37,402 bases of DNA, taken from IMG/VR virus record IMGVR_UViG_3300042569_000074, positions 1-37,402 of that record, one strand, 5' to 3'. Under the pieces are notes generated by a model that saw only the letters and a list, made by a program, of their open reading frames with translations, did not search any database and was not told where the DNA came from. Below are positions 8,601 to 16,225 of the stretch, piece by piece. The number at the start of each line of letters is the position of its first letter. Positions within the stretch are counted from its first letter, which is position 1. A program made the translations under genes and the position numbers. Source of the DNA: a virus.

Positions 8601-11600
8601 ATTATTAAACCAAACTGCACTACCTATTGATTCAAGATCCCCTAAATCTTTTACATTTGAGTTTACAAAATAAGCGTTTCCTCCTATTTTCTTTAATTTT
8701 CCTAAATTCTCTATTTTAGTATTTTGAAAATCGACATTGCCTCCAATTAATTCAAGTTTGCCTAAACTTTTTAGATTTTTATTTGAAGATACGAAGAAAT
8801 TTTTACCTACTTCTGTAAGATTGCCTAAGTCTTCTATTGAAGATTCAAAAGCAATGTTTAAGGAACCTCCAACTTTTTTAAGATTACCTAATGTTTTTAA
8901 TTTAGTACTTTTACCTTCTGCAAGGAAATCACCACCTACAAATTCTAAATCTCCTAAATCTTCAACTTCTGAAAATTCAAGATCAATAGTCCCTCCAACT
9001 TTTTTAAGATTACCTAAAGTTGTAACTCTAGAGTCTTGAAAGTTAGCATCACCACCTACTTCTTTTAAATTACCTAAATCATCAACTCTTGAATCTCTTA
9101 ACCGAAGAGATCTACCTACAAACTCTAAGTTTCCTAATGAATATAAATTAGCTCTTCTAAAATCTGCAACTTCTCCAATTCTTTTTAAGTTACCTAAATC
9201 TGAAACTTTTGAATCTCTAAATTCAGCTCTTCCTCCAATTTCTTTTAAGCTTCCTAAATTTCTAATATTTGATTCTTTAAGTATTAAATTACCTCCAATT
9301 GATTCAATACTTTTTATTTCTTTTACTGATGAATCAGTGTTAAATTCAACACTACCTGAAATTGTTTTTACTTTTCCTCCATCAAAATTATCGTAAGCAA
9401 TAACATTACCAATTATAACTTGAACATTTTTTATTTGCTCATTTCTATCAATATCCCAAGATGAAAATGGATTCTGCTTAATTAAAAGTAATGTATCATC
9501 TTTAATATCAGCTTTACTATTTGCAACACCGAAAGAGAATTTTGCATCTTTAAATTTATCCTGTAGTGTTTGAACAAGACCATTCTCCCCATAGTCAACT
9601 GAGAATTTATCCTTGTCTTTAAGGATGTCAATATAATTCATGACATCGTCCATATTAAGAACTTTATTGTCAATCTTATCAGTAAGGTCTTTTACCTTGG
9701 TGTTGTAAGCAATTGAGTCCAACCACTTCTTACCGCTATCATTAGGTATCTTCTCCTTTAAGAATTTATCAGCAACCGGTAGCATATCAGCCTCAAGATC
9801 TTGCTTAGAAGAAGCATTACCTCTGACCTCAGCAACCTCATCGCCTTTCATTCTTACAGCAATTCTCGGATCAAAGTCGCCCTGCTGATTCTCTGTAACA
9901 TATACGTAAAAGTCACCATAACTCAATTGGGCTAGAGCATTTGTTTTTGTACACCAATAGGTGTTCTGAACTAACTGTGATAACTTATTAGCATTGTCTT
10001 GAAGTTCTTGATTACCAAGATTTTTTCCTCCGTCAAATTTAATCCACTTGCCATCTTTAGTAGATGAGAACTCAGCTGACTCGACAATGTTTGCTGAGTT
10101 ATCAGCTTGAATTTTCACATAGTCTTTTAGCAACTCATTACTATCGCTTACATAAAGCGTAGCTAATGTTCCTGCATCAAATGGAGTGAAGTTTCTTATA
10201 GTCTTGGCTGTTCTCTTTTGGTATCGATCTGACTTAAGATCATAATTGTTTGTCAATACAGCATCAAGTATTAAATACTTAAATGCAGGTGTATAATCAG
10301 ATTGACCTAAGTATCTCTCCCATTGGTTAGCTGTCTCCACCTGAGCTCTTCTATACTCATTAATAACATTGTCTCTTTCAGACCCCGGTTTTAAGGCTCT
10401 TTTTGCACGCTCAATCTGATCGTTAGAGTAGCCTTGATTAACCATAGTATCAATCTCATTTTGTATTGCTTGGTCAATTGCAGGGCTATCTTCTCTAAAG
10501 ATATAGTCTGTAGTATTCTTTACAAGACCATCAAACTCTTTTTGTATTCTCTCAAGGATTGACTTCTTGTCAAAATTAGTTCCCTGAAGACCAATCTGCT
10601 TGATAGCCTGTGCATCATACTTATTCTCAACGCCCGCTCTCGCATACTTAATAGCTTCTTGGTCCGTCAAGTTGATGAGACCTTTCTGTTTTCTTACAGC
10701 AGCATCACCCTCTTTCTGTTGGCCTACTTCACGAGCTTCAATCTCTTGACCCGTCTCAACCTTTCTTGATAAGGTGTTCATAAACTGAATAGCCTCACGG
10801 TCTGTCATTTCTTTGAGACCAATAGCTTTAGCTAATCTGTTTAAGAATCGAACGATAATGTTCTTGGATGCAGGCGGCAACTGTTTGTAGTTGTCTGCCA
10901 ATATAGCAAACAACTCAGATAACTTCTCTTCGTTCTTGATGTTCTCGTCATAGTTACTCTCAAATTCTTCTAAATAACTCATAAGCTCAGCAGTACCCTC
11001 AGCTTTCTTGAGTGACTTACGAACTGAGTTAATCATTGAACGAGTTAGTCTTTGTGCCTCAACATCTGTATTGACTCTTGATAATATCAAAGCATGGAAT
11101 ACCTCGTGAGGTACCGTTCTATTGGTTGCCTTCTCAAGGTTGATATGTATCTGACCTGTCTTACGATCATATAGACCACCTTCTGATAGTCTTCCGTCCA
11201 TATCTTTTGTTGCCTCAACAAATGCCTCAGGTGTTGCGTGAACAACAATCTTAACCTTTGGCAATACTTTAGCAATTGCCTTGGCAGCTCTTGTAATTTG
11301 TGCAACAACTTTCTCCTTTCCTACGTTACGTATTTTCGCTGCAGTAAAGTCATTCTGTGTAAGCACATTGTTTTGTTGAGTAAGATCATCCAATGTCTGC
11401 TCAACCTGTGGCACTTCCTGCACCTCAATGGTCTCAATCTTTGCAGTTGGAGCTGCTTGTACAGTAGGTTGTACAACTTCAGCTGCTTCTTGTGTAGTAG
11501 CTAACCCTGCATCTATTAACTGTTGCCCGGTAAATGTAAGCTTTAGTTTGGTTTTAGCATTCTTGCCTCTACCTACTTTGGTTTCTGATTTACCTGTTGG

Positions 11601-14594
11601 TTCAACTCCTTTGAGTTCAGCAGGGACATCATTTTCTGATTCATATTCAAATGAATATCCTTCTAATGGATTTACAGTTAACTTTTCAGAAGGTTGTACA
11701 ACTTCCGCAGCAGGTGCTTGCTGTTCTTCTTGAGTAGGAGTTAACTGATTTAAGAACTCAGTATAAGTACCTCCATCATTTTTTCTAGCTTCAGCATATG
11801 CTATTGGGTTAGCTTCAAGCTCAGCTGAAAGACCTTGCTTTTCTTCTTGCGTAACAGTATCTCCAAGATTGTTTATTGATTCCCTCTCCGTTTCAACAAA
11901 GCTATCTATAACGCTTTGCCTCTCTTCTTCACTGAGCTCTGTTTTAGCTTGCTCGACTTGAGTTTTTTCTCTGACAGTTTTTCCGGTAGTCCTTTGAGTT
12001 TCTGATTCGGGTACTCTTTCCTCCACTTCCGTGCCAACTCCGGCTCCTGACTGAACAGGAACCGCATCTGCGCCTTGCTCTTGAACGGCATAACTTAATC
12101 CTTTTAATTGTTCGTTAATCTCAGCGACTCTATCCTTTTGTTTTGCAACAAGGTTAGGGTCTTTATCTTTTATTTCTTTATCTAAACTTTCTCTTTCCAT
12201 CAATAACCCAAAGGCTTCCCTTTGAGCTCCGACTGAAAAGTTCGTTGGTATTTGTCTTAGTGCAGGATACGCTTCATTGATGGATTTTATTTCCTCATCA
12301 GCTTGTTCCCTTGTTATTTGATTATCCTCAACCTTTTTATTTATTGAAGATATAGCTCCCTCACGGGCATCATCATTTAATATGATATCTCTATATACAG
12401 CAAATCTATTATTTGAAACTTTGTTTGATATAGGTTCTACTACACCGACTGATGCTGTACTACCCATACCACCGGCTACAGCTCCAACAAGAAATGCATT
12501 ACCTGATTCTTTTAATAGCTGCCCTATACCTTCAGTAGTTGATAGGTCAGCAGCATCTTTAAAGAATTTATTCTGTACAATTTGATTGTATATTTCTTTG
12601 GATACAGTACCACCACCTTCTTCCTTGGCTTTGTCTAATTGGTTTGATTGGATGATTCTATTAGCTATATCCTTTTCTACTCCTTCAAAAATCTGCTGAG
12701 TAAACTCGGTACCACCCTCAACTATACCTGCACCTGTAATCTTAAGCATTCCATTAGCTACGCTCGCTGCAACACTTTTGTCAATTGCACTTTTAATTTC
12801 TAATAGCGAAGCGTTTTTTGGAAGAGAGCTAAATGTCTTTGACATGATATACTCAGAAAACATTCCGAGCGTTTTGTTTTTTGCAGCGCCTGTAGCGACT
12901 TTAGCTCCTAACTTCTCAAGAGCTCCAATGACTAGACCATAAGGTACAGACATTATTTTCTTTTCATTTTCGCTCAATGCATCAAATTGAGGACCTCTCA
13001 TTTGGTCTTCAAGTGCATTGTATGACATTGCAAAGAATCCTGCATTAGTTCCTGCGGTAGCAAGACCACCACCTACAGCTCCTAAGCTTTCTCCTATCGC
13101 AAAAGCGGCTTGTTCTATAACTCCTCTATCAGTTGACTTTGCATATTCTTCAGTAGTTCCCATACCAAATGCATCAGGAACACTTCTTAAAACTTGATTT
13201 GCTTTGTTTTTTACTGATTTCTGAATTTCATTTTTTATCTCATCATCACTGAATCCTAACTCTTTTAGCCTTTCATATTCACCCGGTGTAATTGCATCTG
13301 CAAGAGTTTTAGCATCTGTTACAGCTGCTGCTCCTGAAATACCAAAATCAATCAATGCCTGAGATACATCTGTCAATCCCTCTCCAACACCTCTAAGAAC
13401 AAGACCCGTAAGGCTACCTTGCTTCTCTCTTTCAGCAGCAGTAATGACATTGGCTTTTTCTAAATTATTTGTAAGCTTATCAATCTTTTCAGCTTTACGA
13501 ATGACGCTTGACATAATGTCTCTTCTTTGCGTCAAAGAATTACGTTCATTCTCAAGCTCTGATGATCTTGCATCAAAATCAGCCTTAGACATTTTACCGC
13601 CTTTTACATCCTGATTGAATTTAGCAACTTTTTGCTCGTATGATTTTAAGTCAGAATCATAAGTATCAGCCTTAGCTCTAGTCATTTCTCCATTAAGAAG
13701 TTGTCTTTCTCTTTCAAAATAACTATCTACATCCATTCCTTCTAGCAATGATGCTTTGAATTTATTTGGATTAGACCCAACTAATTCGACTAAGTCTTCT
13801 ACGCTTTGTGCATTTTCAAACTGTTCTCTTTCTGATTTCTTTACTAGATTGGTAGAGACAAAACTTTTTAATTCCTTGTCAGCATTAGGATCTGATAAGT
13901 CAATTGTTTCTTGGTTTAGAATAGTACTATTAATACCATCTCCTATTTTTGATGTGACTGTTAGTTGCCAACCTAATTTTTTAAATTCTAAATTTGTTCC
14001 TTCAAATTGCTTATTTAAAATATTGGCAGTTGTCTCCTCATCTAAATCTCTAAGTTTTTTTGAGGATGGAATTTCATTAATAGAAGAATAAGCCTCAAAT
14101 TCTTTTTTACCAAAGTCTTCAGCCATCATTTGCATGGCTTCTTTGTCACTCAATGTATCAAATTCTACACTTGGCTTTGTTTCCTTAGGTTGCTCAAATG
14201 TGCTTTCAACCTTTTGAGTTGTTGCCTTAGGTTTTTTCTGAATGTTTTGAACCTGATCTAAATAGTCTTCAGTTCTGACTTTCTTTTGAGAAATAGGCTC
14301 TTCAGTAACCCCCTCAAATCTTCGAGAAGAAGAACCCGATGTAGGTTTTTCCAATTTGGAAGCCGATACGGTAGACTCTTTTTTTTTTACAGGTTCTTGA
14401 TTGAAACCAAACTCAGGAAACAGCGAGTTTACTTTTTTATAATCGTAATTATTCTTCTCGGCAGTAGCAACATAGTCTTTCAATAATTGCTGATCGTATC
14501 CTTTTAATTCAGGGAATAATCCAAATGCCTTGTTCCAATTGTAATTATACTTCTGTGCAGTAGCAATGAAGTCTTTTAATAGCTGTTCATTCAT
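5643..14594 (-). CDS. Giant multidomain virion (ejected/polyvalent) protein with metallopeptidase and leucine-rich-like repeats
   Basis: About 2983 aa, last gene of the ejection-protein group. I use the ATG at 14594; a TTG at 14600 is also in frame. Domains: (1) two copies of a ~33-aa motif (QLLKDF.ATA.K.NY...FPE, ~3-70); (2) charged coiled coil (~150-380); (3) hydrophobic Gly/Ala-rich segments near 390-430, 490-525 and 697-722 that could insert into membrane; (4) low-complexity linker (~800-1080); (5) zinc metallopeptidase-like domain with HEVFH at 1163-1167 and a possible third ligand E1227; (6) a domain with WCT (C1548); (7) about 13 leucine-rich-like 20-aa repeats (~1740-2015); (8) a long helical region to the end with another hydrophobic segment (~2675-2705) followed by an Asp-rich stretch. 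The size, position and make-up fit a T7 gp16-like or 'polyvalent' protein delivered with DNA. Substrates are unknown. Confidence 0.8.
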   Translation of the reverse strand: MNEQLLKDFIATAQKYNYNWNKAFGLFPELKGYDQQLLKDYVATAEKNNYDYKKVNSLFPEFGFNQEPVKKKESTVSASKLEKPTSGSSSRRFEGVTEEPISQKKVRTEDYLDQVQNIQKKPKATTQKVESTFEQPKETKPSVEFDTLSDKEAMQMMAEDFGKKEFEAYSSINEIPSSKKLRDLDEETTANILNKQFEGTNLEFKKLGWQLTVTSKIGDGINSTILNQETIDLSDPNADKELKSFVSTNLVKKSEREQFENAQSVEDLVELVGSNPNKFKASLLEGMDVDSYFERERQLLNGEMTRAKADTYDSDLKSYEQKVAKFNQDVKGGKMSKADFDARSSELENERNSLTQRRDIMSSVIRKAEKIDKLTNNLEKANVITAAEREKQGSLTGLVLRGVGEGLTDVSQALIDFGISGAAAVTDAKTLADAITPGEYERLKELGFSDDEIKNEIQKSVKNKANQVLRSVPDAFGMGTTEEYAKSTDRGVIEQAAFAIGESLGAVGGGLATAGTNAGFFAMSYNALEDQMRGPQFDALSENEKKIMSVPYGLVIGALEKLGAKVATGAAKNKTLGMFSEYIMSKTFSSLPKNASLLEIKSAIDKSVAASVANGMLKITGAGIVEGGTEFTQQIFEGVEKDIANRIIQSNQLDKAKEEGGGTVSKEIYNQIVQNKFFKDAADLSTTEGIGQLLKESGNAFLVGAVAGGMGSTASVGVVEPISNKVSNNRFAVYRDIILNDDAREGAISSINKKVEDNQITREQADEEIKSINEAYPALRQIPTNFSVGAQREAFGLLMERESLDKEIKDKDPNLVAKQKDRVAEINEQLKGLSYAVQEQGADAVPVQSGAGVGTEVEERVPESETQRTTGKTVREKTQVEQAKTELSEEERQSVIDSFVETERESINNLGDTVTQEEKQGLSAELEANPIAYAEARKNDGGTYTEFLNQLTPTQEEQQAPAAEVVQPSEKLTVNPLEGYSFEYESENDVPAELKGVEPTGKSETKVGRGKNAKTKLKLTFTGQQLIDAGLATTQEAAEVVQPTVQAAPTAKIETIEVQEVPQVEQTLDDLTQQNNVLTQNDFTAAKIRNVGKEKVVAQITRAAKAIAKVLPKVKIVVHATPEAFVEATKDMDGRLSEGGLYDRKTGQIHINLEKATNRTVPHEVFHALILSRVNTDVEAQRLTRSMINSVRKSLKKAEGTAELMSYLEEFESNYDENIKNEEKLSELFAILADNYKQLPPASKNIIVRFLNRLAKAIGLKEMTDREAIQFMNTLSRKVETGQEIEAREVGQQKEGDAAVRKQKGLINLTDQEAIKYARAGVENKYDAQAIKQIGLQGTNFDKKSILERIQKEFDGLVKNTTDYIFREDSPAIDQAIQNEIDTMVNQGYSNDQIERAKRALKPGSERDNVINEYRRAQVETANQWERYLGQSDYTPAFKYLILDAVLTNNYDLKSDRYQKRTAKTIRNFTPFDAGTLATLYVSDSNELLKDYVKIQADNSANIVESAEFSSTKDGKWIKFDGGKNLGNQELQDNANKLSQLVQNTYWCTKTNALAQLSYGDFYVYVTENQQGDFDPRIAVRMKGDEVAEVRGNASSKQDLEADMLPVADKFLKEKIPNDSGKKWLDSIAYNTKVKDLTDKIDNKVLNMDDVMNYIDILKDKDKFSVDYGENGLVQTLQDKFKDAKFSFGVANSKADIKDDTLLLIKQNPFSSWDIDRNEQIKNVQVIIGNVIAYDNFDGGKVKTISGSVEFNTDSSVKEIKSIESIGGNLILKESNIRNLGSLKEIGGRAEFRDSKVSDLGNLKRIGEVADFRRANLYSLGNLEFVGRSLRLRDSRVDDLGNLKEVGGDANFQDSRVTTLGNLKKVGGTIDLEFSEVEDLGDLEFVGGDFLAEGKSTKLKTLGNLKKVGGSLNIAFESSIEDLGNLTEVGKNFFVSSNKNLKSLGKLELIGGNVDFQNTKIENLGKLKKIGGNAYFVNSNVKDLGDLESIGSAVWFNNKIKDLGKLKPVARGKASFDGNEQLEKQYRERQQSQFAEYKERQKSQFAVRKQKTTSPDKIVDDGIKAGKTDADIRQEGKAAGFTNKEMTEALSKYYTKEQKVFMKSGVKGLVGRFVDGAKRFKQKFLTSKGLLPKIGFTYKEKMEGEISAEANRAAKTAKKFGVLFDKFTGDKELLLKAFDKALRGDKSIQLPAGFAALANEMRNHIDRLSEMLITTGAVEGDMADAIRENMGSYITRSYEIFDNKNFRQKVGEQELQAAKNFLRTEPGMISLAKAEAARTGTTINEALDILVDNKIDEYFADAETGALVKGAKLGSKDLSTLKERKEIPEQIRMLMGEYSDPAMNYARTVLNISSLVARHQFLTQVKEAGMGKFFFEKNDSQRPKGFDTEIASEGSDTMSPLNGLMTTPEIAEAFDLYNGKQGEDHWAQQAIKVYYKAMGLVKWLKTIGSVATHAKNIFSNLGFVAVNGHSLIEIGKAVKVVAQDLKTMSKPEVEAKIDEYIKAGIMRQGAGINEIRDMFKDADMDGFLERRLSMKKRKGVMGKIRQAISSRSSKIISAMEDAYQAEDDMFKIAAYETEMNRYADALYNKSKDQLTDKEKQEVSDIAANNVKNTYPTYSRIPEGIKRLRRFPLFIGSFISFQAESYRTAYNTIALAKDELSSKNKKIKKIGARRVAGASSYLAAKTAMLSYLGYAAGTGIGGALGALFDDDDEKKKEKDVRSFLPPWSQNSDLIILKAADGQIEYIDFSASDPHGGINKALNAFLKGDDLLDSFKQSTLELVGQFQGPDILTNLAIQLKGNENDFGKPIYNEEDSFSQKADKILDYVYKVVEPGTITSIRKAAASEQSLSQIAFGDATGLKVRKSDVKEQFGYKLAEFDESFKDIRKIYNSEYYKSLDIEEDPNATKKDIQEQNKKTEESLIRANEKYAAKAKELMDLINSANRLGVDYDELINELGFIKSTMGKSNISEMENGGDEFIKEKEN
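8443..8460. repeat. 18-bp direct repeat, copy 1 (end of inserted module)
   Basis: ttctgttttcttacagca, identical to 10684-10701. Both copies are in the giant gene's frame and encode A-V-R-K-Q-K. They bracket the WCT-plus-repeat module. Confidence 0.85.
8457..8522. repeat. 33-bp tandem duplication, two copies
   Basis: Units at 8457-8489 and 8490-8522 match at 30 of 33 positions. In the giant protein they encode the repeated ERQQSQFAEYK / ERQKSQFAVRK linker directly after the leucine-rich-like repeats. Copy 1 overlaps the 18-bp direct repeat, so this linker seems prone to duplication. Confidence 0.85.
8536..9330. repeat. About 13 degenerate 60-bp repeats encoding leucine-rich-like units
   Basis: Period of ~20 codons. 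The consensus on the coding (-) strand is [D/N/S/T]-LG-[N/D/K]-L-K/E-x-[I/V]-GG-xxx-F/L-xx-S-x-[V/I]. It should form a solenoid. The DNA is visibly more A+T-rich than the flanking parts of the gene. Two central units carry 1-2 extra residues. Confidence 0.85.
10684..10701. repeat. 18-bp direct repeat, copy 2 (start of inserted module)
   Basis: ttctgttttcttacagca, identical to 8443-8460. It encodes the A-V-R-K-Q-K linker that precedes the WCT-containing domain of the giant protein. Confidence 0.85.
11906..12091 (-). CDS. Overprinted small basic protein inside the giant gene (candidate)
   Basis: A 61-aa ORF wholly inside the giant gene, same strand, different frame. It opens with MPFKSKAQMRFLFSQEPELA and continues with a W..EYPN..LKGLPEKL segment, which closely resembles a family of short basic phage and plasmid proteins (MPFKSKAQ-R-F-x-P-x-A...LPEKV) that I know as annotated stand-alone genes. 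Upstream, AAAAGGA sits 7 bases before the ATG, an unusually good ribosome-binding site for this phage. The overlapped giant-protein segment (~835-897) is low-complexity linker, so the alternative frame looks like the older, constrained one. Either it is still translated as an overlapping gene, or it is a remnant read through in another frame when the giant gene was built. Function is unknown for the family. Confidence 0.55.
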   Translation of the reverse strand: MPFKSKAQMRFLFSQEPELARKWRKEYPNQKLKGLPEKLSEKKLKSSKLKQSSVKKRGKAL

Positions 14595-14617
14595 ATGCAA
14601 ATATACTTATAATATTA

Positions 14618-16222
14618 CTAGCCCCCTCTAGGATTACCTCCGCTTTTAGCAGCTCCTCCGCCTGATGGTTTGGTGTTTGATGAAGATTGACCTGTTCTTT
14701 TTTCTCTCTCCTCATCAGTGTATGTTGAAGAGCTATATATCTTATCTTGGCTGAATGTTGAATCTGAAGGTAAATAAGCTCCAAATAATGTAAAGCCATG
14801 GATATTTTTAAATTGATCTTTACCTTCTTTGTAAACTTCTTGAGCTTGCTTTGGATCAATACCTGCTAAGTAAGAAGCTAAATCATCAGCATTTGTAACA
14901 GGCTTGAATTTATCAGGCTTTGTTTCATAATCAACATTACCTCCTGATGCCACATACATTACATTCTTACCGCCCTTATTATCAAAATGGAAGCTGTAGT
15001 CTGTAGTATTTAATGCACCTAAATTACCTGTTCTCATAGCATTGTTCGCCTTCTCGTAATAAGAAACTTTATCTGTCTTATTGCCATTACCATTGTTGTT
15101 GTTATTATTATAGTTAGGAGCGTATTGAATAGAAGGCTCTGCTTGAAGATCAGTCTTTGTCTGTTGGTCTACAGCATTACGTGTTTGTGAACGTAAGAAG
15201 TCAGTAGCTGCTTTTGTTTGTTCTTCATTAAACTTAGGACGAATCATTCCTGATCCATCATCCTCAAGTAAAATATATTTAGCATTAGTCTTTGCTAACT
15301 CAGCATCGAATGTAGGCTCATAAAAATCATTGGTTCCCGGAACCTTATCAACTGCGTCTGTCAATAAACCAAGTTGATTAAATGGATTGGCGAGTTCAGC
15401 CTTAATCATACCATTCTCCCATTCTTGATATGCAGTTAATGTTTTCTGATCCTCATCACTTAGTCTAGTTCTTAACGTAGGATCAGTCATCTCATCGATG
15501 CGAAGCATACGATACGCACCTTTTAACTTGGTGACGCTTGTTTTTAAAACATCTCCCAATGCCTCAACCTGACCATCAACAGCTGCGACATAGTTATACT
15601 TGTCGAGCTTGACATTCATTCTATTTCGTAATTGATTGACGCTCATATAGTTGTCAGGATTTTCATCCATCATCATAACTTCTTTCCCGTCATCTCCCTT
15701 TTTCTTTATCATCTTGGCAATACTCACCTGACCATTGGTCGGATTGATGTAAGCCTTGGTATTAGTGAAGTTGCTAAGACCTTCAATTTGTTCCATAAGC
15801 CAAGCCTCAGTCTCCTGTGATTTCCCGAGCTCATATCTCTCCATCATTTCCTTGGCTTTATCTTGGTATTCTTTTGATACCTCAAACATTTGCTTTGTGC
15901 TATCTCCCAAGTTCTGTCTCTGAACTGTATAGTCACGAACACTTAATCGACCGCTCTTGAGTAGTCTGTCCTGCATTAAGCGGGCTTGTGCTGCATCATT
16001 GGCAAAGTCTAATGTCCATTCATTGGCAGCTTTAAAGTCACCCGTAGGTGCATTGGCCAATGTCTCACCGTATTGGCGAGATGCCTCATCAATTGCAGCT
16101 TTCTTTTCTTCACGAATTGATGCCTCAGTGTTGAGCATATCCGTTACATTCTTCCCTACCTCAGCCCAATTAATTTGTGAGTCAGCACTGCGTTCCGCAA
16201 ACTTATAGTATGTCTTAGCCAT
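14618..16222 (-). CDS. Internal virion protein (ejection protein, gp15-like position)
   Basis: A 534-aa, mostly helical, charged protein without signal peptide or membrane segment. The N-terminal ~200 residues are rich in Ala, Glu and Lys; a poly-Asn/Gly stretch (NNNNNNGNGN) at about 375 separates a C-terminal part that ends in a Ser/Gly-rich tail. No enzymatic motif is visible. It sits between a small membrane-helix protein and the giant protein with 3-base and ~23-base gaps, matching the small-medium-large series of ejected proteins in T7 (gp14, gp15, gp16) and cargo proteins of crAss-like phages. The role is inferred from order and composition, not from recognised homology. Confidence 0.6.
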   Translation of the reverse strand: MAKTYYKFAERSADSQINWAEVGKNVTDMLNTEASIREEKKAAIDEASRQYGETLANAPTGDFKAANEWTLDFANDAAQARLMQDRLLKSGRLSVRDYTVQRQNLGDSTKQMFEVSKEYQDKAKEMMERYELGKSQETEAWLMEQIEGLSNFTNTKAYINPTNGQVSIAKMIKKKGDDGKEVMMMDENPDNYMSVNQLRNRMNVKLDKYNYVAAVDGQVEALGDVLKTSVTKLKGAYRMLRIDEMTDPTLRTRLSDEDQKTLTAYQEWENGMIKAELANPFNQLGLLTDAVDKVPGTNDFYEPTFDAELAKTNAKYILLEDDGSGMIRPKFNEEQTKAATDFLRSQTRNAVDQQTKTDLQAEPSIQYAPNYNNNNNNGNGNKTDKVSYYEKANNAMRTGNLGALNTTDYSFHFDNKGGKNVMYVASGGNVDYETKPDKFKPVTNADDLASYLAGIDPKQAQEVYKEGKDQFKNIHGFTLFGAYLPSDSTFSQDKIYSSSTYTDEEREKRTGQSSSNTKPSGGGAAKSGGNPRGG

Positions 16223-16225
16223 ATC

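Noticed and set aside
8737-9039. 100-aa ORF on the + strand
   Set aside because: It is the antisense of the leucine-rich-like repeats and merely echoes their 60-bp period.
14595-14600. TTG at 14600 as the start of the giant gene
   Set aside because: The ATG two codons later gives the same protein without a rare start; the difference is two residues.
14598-14605. TATATTTG on the - strand as a promoter for the giant gene
   Set aside because: It ends 3 bases before the ATG and overlaps the alternative TTG start, leaving no room for a normal leader; probably chance in A+T-rich sequence.
14587-14859. 90-aa ORF on the - strand across the junction of the 534-aa and giant genes
   Set aside because: Out-of-frame shadow with unnatural composition and no recognised family.
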